From: Cellulomonas sp.
GTDB lineage: Bacteria > Actinomycetota > Actinomycetes > Actinomycetales > Cellulomonadaceae
Reading direction: 5' to 3'
Length of the DNA stretch: 13,767 nucleotides
Assembly: GCA_027451305.1 (NCBI GenBank)
Contig: DAIDJQ010000068.1
Span: forward strand, 1-13,767
Part shown: piece by piece, positions 13,730 through 13,767 of the stretch
Position numbering within the stretch: the stretch's first letter is position 1
How the letters are laid out: every line of letters starts with the position of its first letter
Translations under genes and position numbers: made by a program
The notes under the pieces: generated by a model
Told to the model about the DNA's origin: nothing
The model's database searches: none
The model's input: the letters and a program-made list of their open reading frames with translations, nothing else

Positions 13730-13767
13730 TGGCCGCCGCGACCCGCGACGGCGTGCTGACCTCGCGG
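13729..13767 (+). CDS. Start of a further coupled gene, cut by the window edge
   Basis: ATG at 13729 overlaps the stop of the coiled-coil protein B gene (TGATG) and opens a frame of 13 codons, MAAATRDGVLTSR, to the window end. Coupling and the same GC-rich codon use make it likely to be real. Too little is visible to say what it encodes; no signal peptide or motif can be judged. Confidence 0.55.
   Translation, partial: MAAATRDGVLTSR

Noticed and set aside
1..13767. CRISPR arrays, insertion sequences, tRNA or rRNA genes
   Set aside because: No regularly spaced repeats, transposase motifs, terminal repeats or RNA-gene cores were seen on either strand.

Overview
The window comes from a chromosome of very high GC content. 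Codon use is strongly GC-biased, with G or C in almost every third position. Short exported proteins are rich in Ala, Pro and Thr, and genes are coupled by overlapping stop/start codons. An MmyB-type XRE regulator and TAnnnT boxes placed directly in front of start codons (leaderless transcripts) also fit an actinomycete. A Cellulomonas-like member of the Micrococcales is my best guess, but that is inference only.

Positions 1-2068 hold a divergent pair. A zinc-dependent, medium-chain alcohol dehydrogenase runs left off the window edge, and an MmyB-like XRE transcriptional regulator runs right. They share a 150-bp intergenic region, and the regulator probably controls the dehydrogenase.

Positions 2069-2435 are a non-coding leader with several inverted and direct repeats and no TA dinucleotide. 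Positions 2436-10136 are a complete high-affinity potassium uptake locus on the plus strand: a 27-residue single-pass micro-protein that I do not see named, then kdpF, kdpA, kdpB, kdpC, kdpD and kdpE. Genes overlap or lie within 25 bp of each other, so transporter and sensor/regulator are probably one transcription unit. KdpFABC is the P-type ATPase pump, and KdpD/KdpE is the two-component system that switches it on.

Positions 10137-13767 hold a second signalling cluster. A minus-strand, membrane-anchored protein with a two-cysteine C-terminal domain faces an OmpR-family response regulator, a HAMP-type sensor kinase, two short paralogous exported coiled-coil proteins with Ala/Pro-rich tails, and the first 13 codons of another gene. 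The last three genes overlap. A CGTTAA...CGAGC motif occurs in front of the regulator and again at the end of the kinase gene just before the coiled-coil pair, so it is a candidate operator. The function of this second cluster is not identifiable from the window. It is the most likely place for something undescribed, together with the micro-protein and structured leader of the kdp operon.
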